A stretch of 7,169 bases of DNA. It comes from an uncultured Pseudomonadota bacterium (GTDB lineage: Bacteria; Pseudomonadota; Alphaproteobacteria; Rs-D84). The stretch is from positions 1 to 7,169 of the forward strand of contig OMQP01000034.1 in the NCBI GenBank assembly GCA_900313285.1, read 5' to 3'. Of the stretch, positions 1 through 5,321 are shown in pieces. Each line of letters begins with the position of its first letter. The first letter of the stretch is position 1. Both the position numbers and the translations under genes were made by a program. The notes under the pieces were generated by a model. The model saw only the letters and a program-made list of their open reading frames with translations, made no database searches and was not told where the DNA came from.

Positions 1-2
1 AA

Positions 3-86
3 CAAGCCGCCCAACAAAACGGTCAGTCAGAACCTTCTGAATCTGGTGACAAAGGTGCCACGGATGCAGATTTTTCTGAAAAATAA
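3..86 (+). CDS. 3' end of a gene, probably dnaK (Hsp70 chaperone) C-terminal tail
   Basis: Only the last 27 codons are in the window. The tail is rich in Gln, Ala, Ser, Asp and Glu and ends in DADFSEK before TAA. A disordered acidic tail containing a DADFEEV-like motif near the end is typical of bacterial DnaK, the ATP-dependent chaperone, so DnaK is the best guess. The catalytic and substrate-binding domains lie outside the window, and a low-complexity tail is weak evidence. A strong terminator follows directly, so no dnaJ is co-transcribed on this side, although dnaJ often follows dnaK. Any other protein with an acidic Gln-rich end would also fit. Confidence 0.45.
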   Translation, partial: QAAQQNGQSEPSESGDKGATDADFSEK

Positions 87-103
87 TTAAGGTTCCCTTC
101 CTT

Positions 104-132
104 AAAAAAACCGCCCAAACGGGCGGTTTTTT
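104..132 (+). terminator. Rho-independent terminator after the dnaK-like gene
   Basis: A perfect 6-bp GC stem, CCGCCC (111-116) with GGGCGG (121-126), has an AAAC loop, a run of six T after it and seven A before it. The flanking A and T runs make it able to work in both directions. It lies 20 bases after the TAA at 84-86. Confidence 0.9.
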
Positions 133-158
133 GTTGATATTTTTTAATGTTATATTAT
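131..158 (+). promoter_or_regulatory. possible promoter of the 208-705 gene
   Basis: TTGTTG (131-136) and TATTAT (153-158) are separated by 16 bases. The -35 box overlaps the T tract of the preceding terminator. A gene isolated between two terminators needs its own promoter, but in DNA this AT-rich other boxes (for example TATGAT at 183-188) cannot be excluded. Confidence 0.35.
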
Positions 159-207
159 AGTCCTTTCATTGTGTAATCTTGATATGATATATACAAAAGG
201 TCTAAAA

Positions 208-705
208 ATGTCAAAAGAAGTTGAAAAAGAAATTCAAGAAACAAAAAAAACAGAATGGCAACAAAAACTTGATTCAATGAAGGAAATGTGTCCGGTTCAA
301 TATCGCCTATTAACATCAAAGAAACAAAAATGCGTTGTTATTGCACCGGCCGAGAAAGGCGTGCGTTTATTACAGGCATATTCTTTAGTATGGGGAGATG
401 GTGTAAAAGATAACGATTTTATAGAAGTCAAATGCAACAATGAAAATATAGCAACTTCTTATTATGCTTCATCACGAGGTGATATTATTATTGTCGAAAG
501 CAATTATAATTATAATCTTGAAAAACAGGAGTTCATTTTTAAAGGAAATGAAAGCATAAGAAAAACGATAAGAGAATTTGAGAAATCTGAATTATCAAAA
601 GAAGTAAAAGCAAAAGACATAGATAAAGTTGTTAAAAGAATGAAACATAACAGAATATCATTACAAAATATAGAAAGTTCATACGGTGTCGATTTGATAC
701 GTTAA
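208..705 (+). CDS. hypothetical lysine-rich cytosolic protein
   Basis: I do not recognise the 165-residue product. The ATG at 208 is chosen because AAAAGG (195-200) lies 7 bases upstream; the frame stays open upstream to a TTG at 169, but that start has no ribosome binding site. There is no signal peptide or membrane segment. Residues 1-30 are charged and probably a helix (SKEVEKEIQETKKTEW). The middle, about 35-115, looks like an alpha/beta domain with short hydrophobic strands (KCVVIAP, GDIIIVES). The C-terminal 50 residues are Lys/Glu-rich helix. The gene stands alone between two identical terminators and converges on pfkA, so neighbours say nothing about function. It could be a lineage-specific or acquired gene. 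Confidence 0.75.
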   Translation: MSKEVEKEIQETKKTEWQQKLDSMKEMCPVQYRLLTSKKQKCVVIAPAEKGVRLLQAYSLVWGDGVKDNDFIEVKCNNENIATSYYASSRGDIIIVESNYNYNLEKQEFIFKGNESIRKTIREFEKSELSKEVKAKDIDKVVKRMKHNRISLQNIESSYGVDLIR

Positions 706-707
706 AC

Positions 708-734
708 AAAAACCGCCCAAACGGGCGGTTTTTT
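708..734. terminator. bidirectional terminator shared by the 208-705 gene and pfkA
   Basis: CCGCCC (713-718), loop AAAC, GGGCGG (723-728), with six T to the right and five A to the left. The genes on both sides converge here: the plus-strand gene stops at 705, and the T run overlaps the stop codon of the minus-strand pfkA (733-735). Bases 708-734 are identical to 106-132. Confidence 0.9.
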
Positions 735-1821
735 ATTTCCGTTTTTCACCGATATATATACCCATATCTGTTGTGATTTGTAATAACACATCATCTGGTT
801 CTACATAACGATTAGATGTCATTACACCGACAATATTTGGATCTTTTTCTTGTCTGCCAGCATTAAAGAACTCATTCAAAGATACGGTTTTATATTCACC
901 ATTTTGTAATACTGTCATAACATTTGTTTCATTATTTTCAATTGCTTTGATTGCTGTATTCGCAAACCCGGCTGCTAATATTCTATCTGTTGCAACAGTG
1001 TCGCCTGCCCGCTGAACATATTCAGGAAACGCAACACGGTTTGGAATTTTTGCATTATTCAATATACGCGATATCATATCTGCAGGTTTTCCAGAATGGC
1101 CACGAATAGAAATTCCTTCTGCCACCATAATAATTCCATAATCTCGTTTTGTTTGCTTGATATGCTTAACCAAATTATCCACATCAAATTTAATTTCAGG
1201 AATCAATATTGCGTCCGCCGCAATTGCTACCCCTGCATTTAATGCTAAATTACCACATTTACGTCCCATTGTTTGAACAACAAACCAACGACGATGGCTG
1301 CGCGCGACTAATAACAACTGTTCGCAATACGATGCCAACTGTTGTACAGCGGTATCAAACCCAATTGTTTTATCTGTTAAAGGCACATCCATGTCAACAG
1401 TTTTTGGTATACACACTAATTGAACCCCACTATATATTTCACGGTATGTATGCGCTAGCGACAAAGACCCATTACCACCAATTAAAACGATTGCATCCAA
1501 ATTCAATTCTTTTAATGATTTTTGCAATCTTTTATTAAAAGCCGCTAATTTTCCATCTTTCGCAGCAATTTCAAAACCTGTTGTACCCGTAGCACCATTT
1601 GATAAAATACTGCCAGCCATATGAGACGAAGCAAAGTTAAAACCATTATCATCTAATTCAATCGTTTTTGCCGGATTTGCATACAAACCATCTGTCCCGT
1701 TTTTTATTCCGATCACATCCCATTTTCGTTGCAAACCAGCATCAACAATACGTTGAATAACCGTATTCAACCCCGAACAATCACCGCCTGTTGTCATAAT
1801 ACCTATTCTTTTGTGAACCAT
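733..1821 (-). CDS. pfkA: 6-phosphofructokinase, group with Gly104/Lys124-type substrate motif
   Basis: Phosphorylates fructose 6-phosphate to the 1,6-bisphosphate in the cytosol, the committed step of Embden-Meyerhof glycolysis. The product has 362 residues. Family motifs appear in order: phosphate-binding GGDCSG (12-17), GGNGS (115-119), catalytic loop PKTVDMD (139-145) with the base Asp143, MGR (185-187), VAEG with Glu235, and YVQRAGD with Arg271. The Gly in GGNGS is the ATP-type residue (E. coli Gly104), whereas the Lys in PKTVD is the residue (position 124) seen in PPi-type and mixed 'group III' enzymes. Asn replaces the usual Mg-ATP-contacting Asp103. ATP use is therefore likely but not certain. 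The start at 1821 is chosen because AGGAG lies a few bases upstream; the frame is open to an ATG at 1845 with no such site. Single-gene transcript with its own promoter and terminator. Confidence 0.93.
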   Translation of the reverse strand: MVHKRIGIMTTGGDCSGLNTVIQRIVDAGLQRKWDVIGIKNGTDGLYANPAKTIELDDNGFNFASSHMAGSILSNGATGTTGFEIAAKDGKLAAFNKRLQKSLKELNLDAIVLIGGNGSLSLAHTYREIYSGVQLVCIPKTVDMDVPLTDKTIGFDTAVQQLASYCEQLLLVARSHRRWFVVQTMGRKCGNLALNAGVAIAADAILIPEIKFDVDNLVKHIKQTKRDYGIIMVAEGISIRGHSGKPADMISRILNNAKIPNRVAFPEYVQRAGDTVATDRILAAGFANTAIKAIENNETNVMTVLQNGEYKTVSLNEFFNAGRQEKDPNIVGVMTSNRYVEPDDVLLQITTDMGIYIGEKRK

Positions 1822-1850
1822 AGTGTCTCCTGTATATTTTTGCATTTGTT

Positions 1851-1859
1851 ATTATACCA
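1851..1859 (-). promoter_or_regulatory. extended -10 promoter of pfkA
   Basis: Read on the minus strand the sequence is TGGTATAAT, a perfect -10 box with the TGn extension. No good -35 hexamer lies 16-18 bases upstream, as expected for an extended -10 promoter. It lies 30 bases before the chosen start codon. Confidence 0.65.
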
Positions 1860-1867
1860 TAAAAACA

Positions 1868-1895
1868 TTGACAAATAAATATTTTTTGGAATAAT
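1868..1895 (+). promoter_or_regulatory. promoter of the LysM operon
   Basis: A perfect TTGACA (1868-1873) is followed after 16 bases by AATAAT (1890-1895); ATAATT one base later gives a 17-base spacer. It lies 34 bases before the start codon at 1930 and diverges from the pfkA promoter, with the two core regions almost touching. Confidence 0.65.
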
Positions 1896-1929
1896 TTTGT
1901 CAAAGACAATTACTTCGTGAGGTATTATT

Positions 1930-3057
1930 ATGGCAGCAACAAATATTGGCAAAACAAAACGTTCCACAGACGACATGATAAACGATGCGGTTAACCGTCA
2001 ACAATCTTGGCTTGAAAGACGCCGTGCTTTCACACGTAAATTTTTGCAAAGATTTAATGTTTTTGTGAAACAAGAAGAGAAAAATACAGACACAAAAAAA
2101 GATAAATCAAAAGTAACAAAAAACAGAAGTATGCTGAAATCTTATTGGTTCCCTATTTTATGTGCTTTATTGGTTATTTTGATTGCTGTTTTTATAATGT
2201 TGTTTAAAGTCAACACGCCAGTAAAAGTTATAACTCCATCGGTTCCAGAACCTGTTATACATCAAATCAAAAACGACAAAAAACAAACCACGCCTTCATT
2301 TGATTTGGTAAGAATTGAAAAATCAGGAAATATTATCGTTGCAGGTCGCAATGTTCGTGAATCTAATATTTCTGTCGTTATAAACAAAAAAATAGTTGCT
2401 ACAGAACATACAAATAAAGACGGCGAATTTGTTTATGCTCCATCAAATGCTTTACAACCTGGTAATTATGTGATTTCTTTAATAGACAGTGATAAAAACA
2501 TTAAATCTGCAGATTCTGTTTTTGTGTATATTTCTGAACAAGGTTATAAAAATTCTGTATCTTTGTTAATGACTAAAAATGGCAGCAAAATTATGCAAGC
2601 TCCAGTTTTGGCTGATGGTGATTTAGTTGTTTCAAAAATAGATTATTTAGATACTGGCCGTATGGTTGTGACCGGCAGAGCATTACCTAGATTGCGCGTA
2701 TCTTTATCTTTGAACGATAAATACATTGGTTTTGCACGCGTATCTGATTATAAAAATTTTGGTTTAGGCGCAAACATTGGTAAACTAGAAAGTGGCAAAG
2801 AATATAAATTAAATATCCGCTTACATGACAGTGAAGGCACAACAATTGCAAACATTGAACATTCTTTCGTCATGCCAGAAATGACTGGCGACGACAATAC
2901 CTTTTATACTGTACGTCGCGGTGATTGTTTATGGATAATTGCACGTAATTTTCTGCGCAAAGGCATTTTGTTCACAATGATTGCTGAACGCAACAATATT
3001 GAAAACCCAGATTTGATTTTCCCAGAACAATTGTTGCAAATACCATTAAAAGATTAA
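1930..3057 (+). CDS. membrane-anchored LysM protein with two Ig-like domains
   Basis: The product has 375 residues. Residues 1-70 are basic and cytoplasmic, with Arg/Lys clusters and no signal peptide. A single membrane segment spans about 72-93 (WFPILCALLVILIAVFIMLF), placing the rest in the periplasm by the positive-inside rule. Two tandem beta-rich Ig-like repeats follow at about 122-200 and 232-315, each with an 'I/V-V-x-GR' core (IIVAGRNV, MVVTGRAL). A LysM domain closes the protein at about 325-373 (YTVRRGDCLWIIA to QLLQIPL), a fold that binds peptidoglycan. The likely role is a peptidoglycan-linked envelope protein; no catalytic domain is visible. GAGG (1919-1922) supports the start. 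First gene of a three-gene operon: the next start is 24 bases downstream. Confidence 0.88.
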   Translation: MAATNIGKTKRSTDDMINDAVNRQQSWLERRRAFTRKFLQRFNVFVKQEEKNTDTKKDKSKVTKNRSMLKSYWFPILCALLVILIAVFIMLFKVNTPVKVITPSVPEPVIHQIKNDKKQTTPSFDLVRIEKSGNIIVAGRNVRESNISVVINKKIVATEHTNKDGEFVYAPSNALQPGNYVISLIDSDKNIKSADSVFVYISEQGYKNSVSLLMTKNGSKIMQAPVLADGDLVVSKIDYLDTGRMVVTGRALPRLRVSLSLNDKYIGFARVSDYKNFGLGANIGKLESGKEYKLNIRLHDSEGTTIANIEHSFVMPEMTGDDNTFYTVRRGDCLWIIARNFLRKGILFTMIAERNNIENPDLIFPEQLLQIPLKD

Positions 3058-3081
3058 CATTAACTAACAAAGGGGGTACAT

Positions 3082-3330
3082 ATGAACGAACAAAAAAAAT
3101 CATATAACGATTATATGAACCCGAATGTTTCCGAACAAAAACAAAACGCCACTGATTTGGCAGCCCAAATAAGTTATTTTATTCATCATAACACCATAAA
3201 ACCTGATGAATGGATATTATTAGATAAAATGTTAAAACAACTTAACAAACAAAAATTTAATTTATCAAGAAAAGTATTGCGCAGCATGCAAACAAAATTT
3301 GAAAACATTAAAGAAAATTACCAAAGGTAA
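3082..3330 (+). CDS. small hypothetical protein, LysM operon gene 2
   Basis: I do not recognise the 82-residue product. A very strong ribosome binding site (AAAGGGGG, 3069-3076) fixes the ATG at 3082. The first 20 residues are polar and Asn/Gln/Lys-rich, probably disordered. Residues 24-80 look helical (AAQISYFIHHNTI, DKMLKQLNKQ, RKVLRSMQTKF) with a basic face. No signal peptide, membrane segment or cysteine is present, so it should be cytosolic. It follows the LysM gene by 24 bases and precedes the next gene closely, so co-expression is likely. A cytosolic partner of the basic N-terminal region of the LysM protein is possible, but this is only inference. Confidence 0.75.
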   Translation: MNEQKKSYNDYMNPNVSEQKQNATDLAAQISYFIHHNTIKPDEWILLDKMLKQLNKQKFNLSRKVLRSMQTKFENIKENYQR

Positions 3331-3337
3331 AAAAGCT

Positions 3338-3601
3338 ATGCCAAAAATAAGATTTGATAAAAAATCTGGACAATATAACAAAGTTGTTCAAGACACAAAC
3401 TGTAAACAACTGATATCTGACATGCATATATTGGTTGATCGATATCTTGATGTATTGTCTCTTGAAGAAAAGAAGCAATTGCTTTATATTGCACGCATGA
3501 TAGAAGTAGCACAACAAAAACTACCCCCTGTCAGATATCATGGTTATGCTCAATGTGTAAATTATTTACTTAGACGTTGTCGAGGAAACAGAATCAAATA
3601 A
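3338..3601 (+). CDS. small hypothetical protein, LysM operon gene 3
   Basis: I do not recognise the 87-residue product. The ATG at 3338 is chosen because AAAGG (3323-3327), inside the end of the upstream gene, precedes it; the frame is open further upstream to a TTG at 3299, but that would overlap the preceding gene. The protein starts with a basic stretch (MPKIRFDKKSGQYNK), then has a helical core (LISDMHILVDRYLDVL, EEKKQLLYIARMIEVA) and a basic end (LLRRCRGNRIK). No membrane segment. Size and helical makeup resemble the upstream neighbour, so a paired complex or an ancient duplication is conceivable, but no clear alignment is visible. Only 7 bases separate the two genes. Confidence 0.72.
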   Translation: MPKIRFDKKSGQYNKVVQDTNCKQLISDMHILVDRYLDVLSLEEKKQLLYIARMIEVAQQKLPPVRYHGYAQCVNYLLRRCRGNRIK

Positions 3602-3630
3602 AAAACCGGCAAAATGCCGGTTAAATTTTT
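3600..3630. terminator. bidirectional terminator between the LysM operon and the tRNA unit
   Basis: The stem CCGGCA (3606-3611) with TGCCGG (3615-3620) has an AAA loop. On the minus strand it is followed by six uninterrupted T (complement of 3600-3605), a strong signal that would end the tRNA-Gly transcript. On the plus strand the tract TTAAATTTTT is weaker but adequate for the LysM operon, whose stop codon at 3599-3601 abuts the stem. Confidence 0.85.
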
Positions 3631-3719
3631 GGTGCGGGCGAAGGGAATCCGAGTGTATAAACACACAATAAGTTGCGTTACTAGCAACGAATTGATGTGT
3701 GCGTAACAAGGATACCCGC
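3630..3719 (-). ncRNA. 90-nt tRNA-like structured element downstream of tRNA-Gly
   Basis: Read on the minus strand it begins GCGGGT, like the adjacent tRNA-Gly, and ends with that tRNA's exact 3' 20 bases including ACCA. Possible helices in nested order: GCGGG/CCCGC (acceptor-like, 3715-3719 with 3634-3638), ATCC/GGAT, CACACA/TGTGTG, and GTTGC/GCAAC closing a 7-base loop TAGTAAC. The loop's GTAAC can also pair with an upstream GTTAC, allowing a pseudoknot. It is not a normal tRNA: the base before the would-be anticodon is A instead of the invariant U33, no T-stem can form, and no D-arm is evident. It lies 24 bases after tRNA-Gly and just before a minus-strand terminator, so it is probably in the same transcript. 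Alternatives are a decayed tRNA copy or the scar of an element integrated at the tRNA 3' end. Confidence 0.4.
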
Positions 3720-3743
3720 TTCATTCACAACCAACTTTAATCT

Positions 3744-3817
3744 TGGTGCGGGCGAAGGGAATCGAACCCTCGTCTAAAGCTTGGGAAGCTTTCGTGCTGC
3801 CATTATACCACACCCGC
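3744..3817 (-). tRNA. tRNA-Gly (anticodon CCC), CCA encoded
   Basis: The 74-nt cloverleaf reads on the minus strand: acceptor GCGGGTG paired with CGCCCGC (one G-T pair), a short D-arm with the GTATAATGGC sequence also seen in E. coli tRNA-Gly(UCC), anticodon stem AAAGC/GCTTT with loop TTCCCAA, and T-arm GAGGG/CCCTT closing TTCGATT. The anticodon CCC reads the glycine codon GGG. The discriminator A and CCA end are encoded. It has its own promoter upstream, and its 3' 20 bases are repeated in the element downstream. Confidence 0.96.
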
Positions 3818-3833
3818 CGGGCAAGTGATCCTA

Positions 3834-3862
3834 ATTATACAATATTTGATAAAAAAAGTCCA
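3834..3862 (-). promoter_or_regulatory. promoter of the tRNA-Gly unit
   Basis: On the minus strand TGGACT (3862-3857) and a perfect TATAAT (3839-3834) are separated by 17 bases. The -10 box ends 16 bases before the mature tRNA 5' end at 3817, leaving a short 5' leader for RNase P to remove. Confidence 0.7.
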
Positions 3863-3964
3863 GGTGATTTAATATCAAAAATCAATTTTATGCGTAAAAA
3901 TAGTACTGTTTTTATGTAATAATATGTGTATCAAAGGTTTTTGATTATCAAAGGGGGAAATTTT

Positions 3965-4564
3965 ATGACCAACAGCGAAGTCAAAGGAACTCTAAAAGAG
4001 ATTAAACAAATAACTGATATAATGGATGAATCCCATTTAAACAGAATACTAAAGATTCTTATAAACGCACAGACCACAAAAGGATGTGCGTTTTTTCTTG
4101 CTTTGGACGTTCGAAAAACTGTAAAGAAAATGTTGTCGGATTTAATAAAATCCAGCCATATTAATAATATTTTTAACCGCAAACAAATTAAACAAATTTA
4201 TGAAATTTTGGGTGATTACCATGTTTACCCTGTTTGTAAACTATGTGGACAACCAATAAAGATAAATTCAGACAGCATCCAGCAATATCGCACAAATCAG
4301 GCTGACAAAATGGCGTTTTCATGGGATCATATGCAGCCAAAATCTTTGGGAGGAGGTTATGAATTGAATAATATGCAACCAACACATAAAATTTGTAATA
4401 ACAAACGCGGTATTCAACCAGCATATAATCAAAGATTACATATTAATATAAAAATATCATTGGAATTTGATGGCGCACAAACGATAAAACATCGACCAGT
4501 GCATTTGACTGTAATTCCGCAAATACAGTATTGTCAAAATCAGTGCTGCCAAAATGCGCGTTAA
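3965..4564 (+). CDS. stand-alone HNH endonuclease-family protein
   Basis: The product has 199 residues. The C-terminal half carries a clear HNH (beta-beta-alpha-metal) signature: CKLC (91-94), then SWDHMQPKSLGG with Asp121-His122, ELNNMQ with Asn136, and THKICNNKRG with His141 and Cys144. The Asp-His, Asn and His residues are those that bind the catalytic metal, and the Cys pair plus Cys144 suit a structural zinc. The N-terminal 85 residues are helical, Lys-rich and of unknown family, perhaps for DNA recognition. A C-terminal tail contains CQNQCC. Such proteins nick or cut DNA in phages, introns, restriction systems and defence, but no partner gene is adjacent, so the target is unknown. AAAGGGGG just upstream selects ATG 3965; the frame is open to 3926. 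No clear terminator follows. Confidence 0.85.
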   Translation: MTNSEVKGTLKEIKQITDIMDESHLNRILKILINAQTTKGCAFFLALDVRKTVKKMLSDLIKSSHINNIFNRKQIKQIYEILGDYHVYPVCKLCGQPIKINSDSIQQYRTNQADKMAFSWDHMQPKSLGGGYELNNMQPTHKICNNKRGIQPAYNQRLHINIKISLEFDGAQTIKHRPVHLTVIPQIQYCQNQCCQNAR

Positions 4565-4578
4565 AAGGCAACAAATAT

Positions 4579-4607
4579 TTGACTTTTGACATTTTTTAAT
4601 ACATAAT
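4579..4607 (+). promoter_or_regulatory. promoter of the rpsP operon
   Basis: TTGACT (4579-4584) and CATAAT (4602-4607) are separated by 17 bases. A second, perfect TTGACA (4586-4591) overlaps the spacer, but no good -10 box lies at the right distance from it. The predicted start of transcription near 4614 gives a leader of about 180 nt before rpsP. Confidence 0.6.
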
Positions 4608-4613
4608 ACATCT

Positions 4614-4791
4614 GCAAATCCCAAAGATTGCCATTATCAACAAACCTGTGTGCGGCATGCACAAGGAACATCAACCGGCGAGTTTCGCTCTTGATGCGTG
4701 TTTGTTTGTGTGGTTTCTGGGAAAAACAAGATAACACACCATTGCCAAAGGTTATGGTGGCTAAGCAAAAAAAATTAAGGAGCAAAATAAA
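4614..4791 (+). promoter_or_regulatory. long 5' leader of rpsP with two hairpins
   Basis: This interval holds no supported gene. Hairpin 1 (4645-4666) pairs CCT-TGTGC with GCACA-AGG around a GGCAT loop, with one bulged G. Hairpin 2 (4737-4759) pairs CACCAT with ATGGTG and, inside that, CC with GG around AAA; it ends 17 bases before the rpsP ribosome binding site (AAGGAG, 4777-4782). Leaders of ribosomal protein operons often bind the gene product to limit expression. I do not recognise a named leader family here. Confidence 0.35.
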
Positions 4792-5283
4792 ATGGCAACA
4801 GTTATCAGATTAGCACGTTACGGTGCAAAAAAACGCCCTTACTATCACGTAGTTGTTACAGATTCTCGTAACGCACGTAATTCAGGGGCTATTTTGGAAA
4901 CAATTGGTAAATACAATCCAATGTTAGCAAAAGGCGACGAAAAGCGCGTTGTTTTAGACATTGAAAAAGTAAAATCTTGGATGGCTAAAGGCGCAAAACC
5001 ATCTGACCGTGTTTACAAATTCTTAGTAAATGCAGGTTTGGTTGCAGCAAAACCAATTCCAAATCAAACAAAGAAAAATCAACCATCTGAAAAAACACAG
5101 ATGAAAGCTAAAGACAAAGCTGACAAATTGGCTAAAATCGCAGAAGAAAAAGCTGCCGCAGAAGCCGCTGCAAAAGAAGCTGCAGCAGCACCAGCCGAAG
5201 AACCTGCACCAGTTGCAGAAGAAGCACCTGCTGCTGAAACACCAGCCGAAGAACCAGCTGCAACAGAAGCTGTTGCTGAATAA
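4792..5283 (+). CDS. rpsP: 30S ribosomal protein bS16 with extended Ala/Glu/Pro tail
   Basis: bS16 binds 16S rRNA early in assembly of the 30S subunit. Residues 1-80 are the conserved core, starting MATVIRLARYGAKKRPYYHVVV and continuing with IGKYNPM, RVVLD and GAKPSDRVYKFL. The usual family length is about 80-90 residues, but this protein has 163. Residues 85-125 form a Lys-rich helix-prone stretch (KDKADKLAKIAEEKAAAE), and 126-163 an acidic Ala/Glu/Pro tail in which PAEEPA is encoded twice by an identical 15-base repeat (5190-5204 and 5241-5255). Long charged tails on bS16 are known in Alphaproteobacteria. AAGGAG lies 9 bases before the start. First gene of the operon. Confidence 0.97.
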   Translation: MATVIRLARYGAKKRPYYHVVVTDSRNARNSGAILETIGKYNPMLAKGDEKRVVLDIEKVKSWMAKGAKPSDRVYKFLVNAGLVAAKPIPNQTKKNQPSEKTQMKAKDKADKLAKIAEEKAAAEAAAKEAAAAPAEEPAPVAEEAPAAETPAEEPAATEAVAE

Positions 5284-5295
5284 TATTTTGCTTAA

Positions 5296-5321
5296 ATACT
5301 TGGCGGGTGACCGCCAAGTAT
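5296..5321 (+). promoter_or_regulatory. GUGA-tetraloop hairpin overlapping the rimM start
   Basis: A perfect 11-bp stem pairs ATACTTGGCGG (5296-5306) with CCGCCAAGTAT (5311-5321) around the GNRA-class loop GTGA. The first possible rimM ATG (5320-5322) begins within the 3' arm, and the Shine-Dalgarno-like GGGTGA (5305-5310) is held in the stem and loop. Only four T follow (5323-5326), so it is a weak terminator or attenuator at best. It probably lowers rimM translation relative to rpsP, or protects the rpsP mRNA 3' end. Confidence 0.7.

Noticed and set aside
1209..1538. 109-codon plus-strand frame opposite pfkA
   Set aside because: It lies within the conserved coding region of phosphofructokinase on the other strand, and its peptide has no recognisable domain.
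3630..3719. Second functional tRNA or a permuted two-piece tmRNA acceptor piece
   Set aside because: The element lacks a pairable T-stem and a D-arm, and has A where U33 is required. It does not show the tRNA-Ala-like acceptor and normal T-arm expected of tmRNA. Kept only as a tRNA-like element.
3930..3954. Repeat ATCAAAGG (3930-3937 and 3947-3954) and small inverted repeat before the HNH gene
   Set aside because: Too short in AT-rich DNA to call an operator; the second copy is largely the ribosome binding site.
4628..4813. 61-codon plus-strand open frame in the rpsP leader
   Set aside because: It starts with TTG, has no ribosome binding site, runs into rpsP in another frame, and its peptide resembles no known leader. 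The region is better explained as an untranslated leader.
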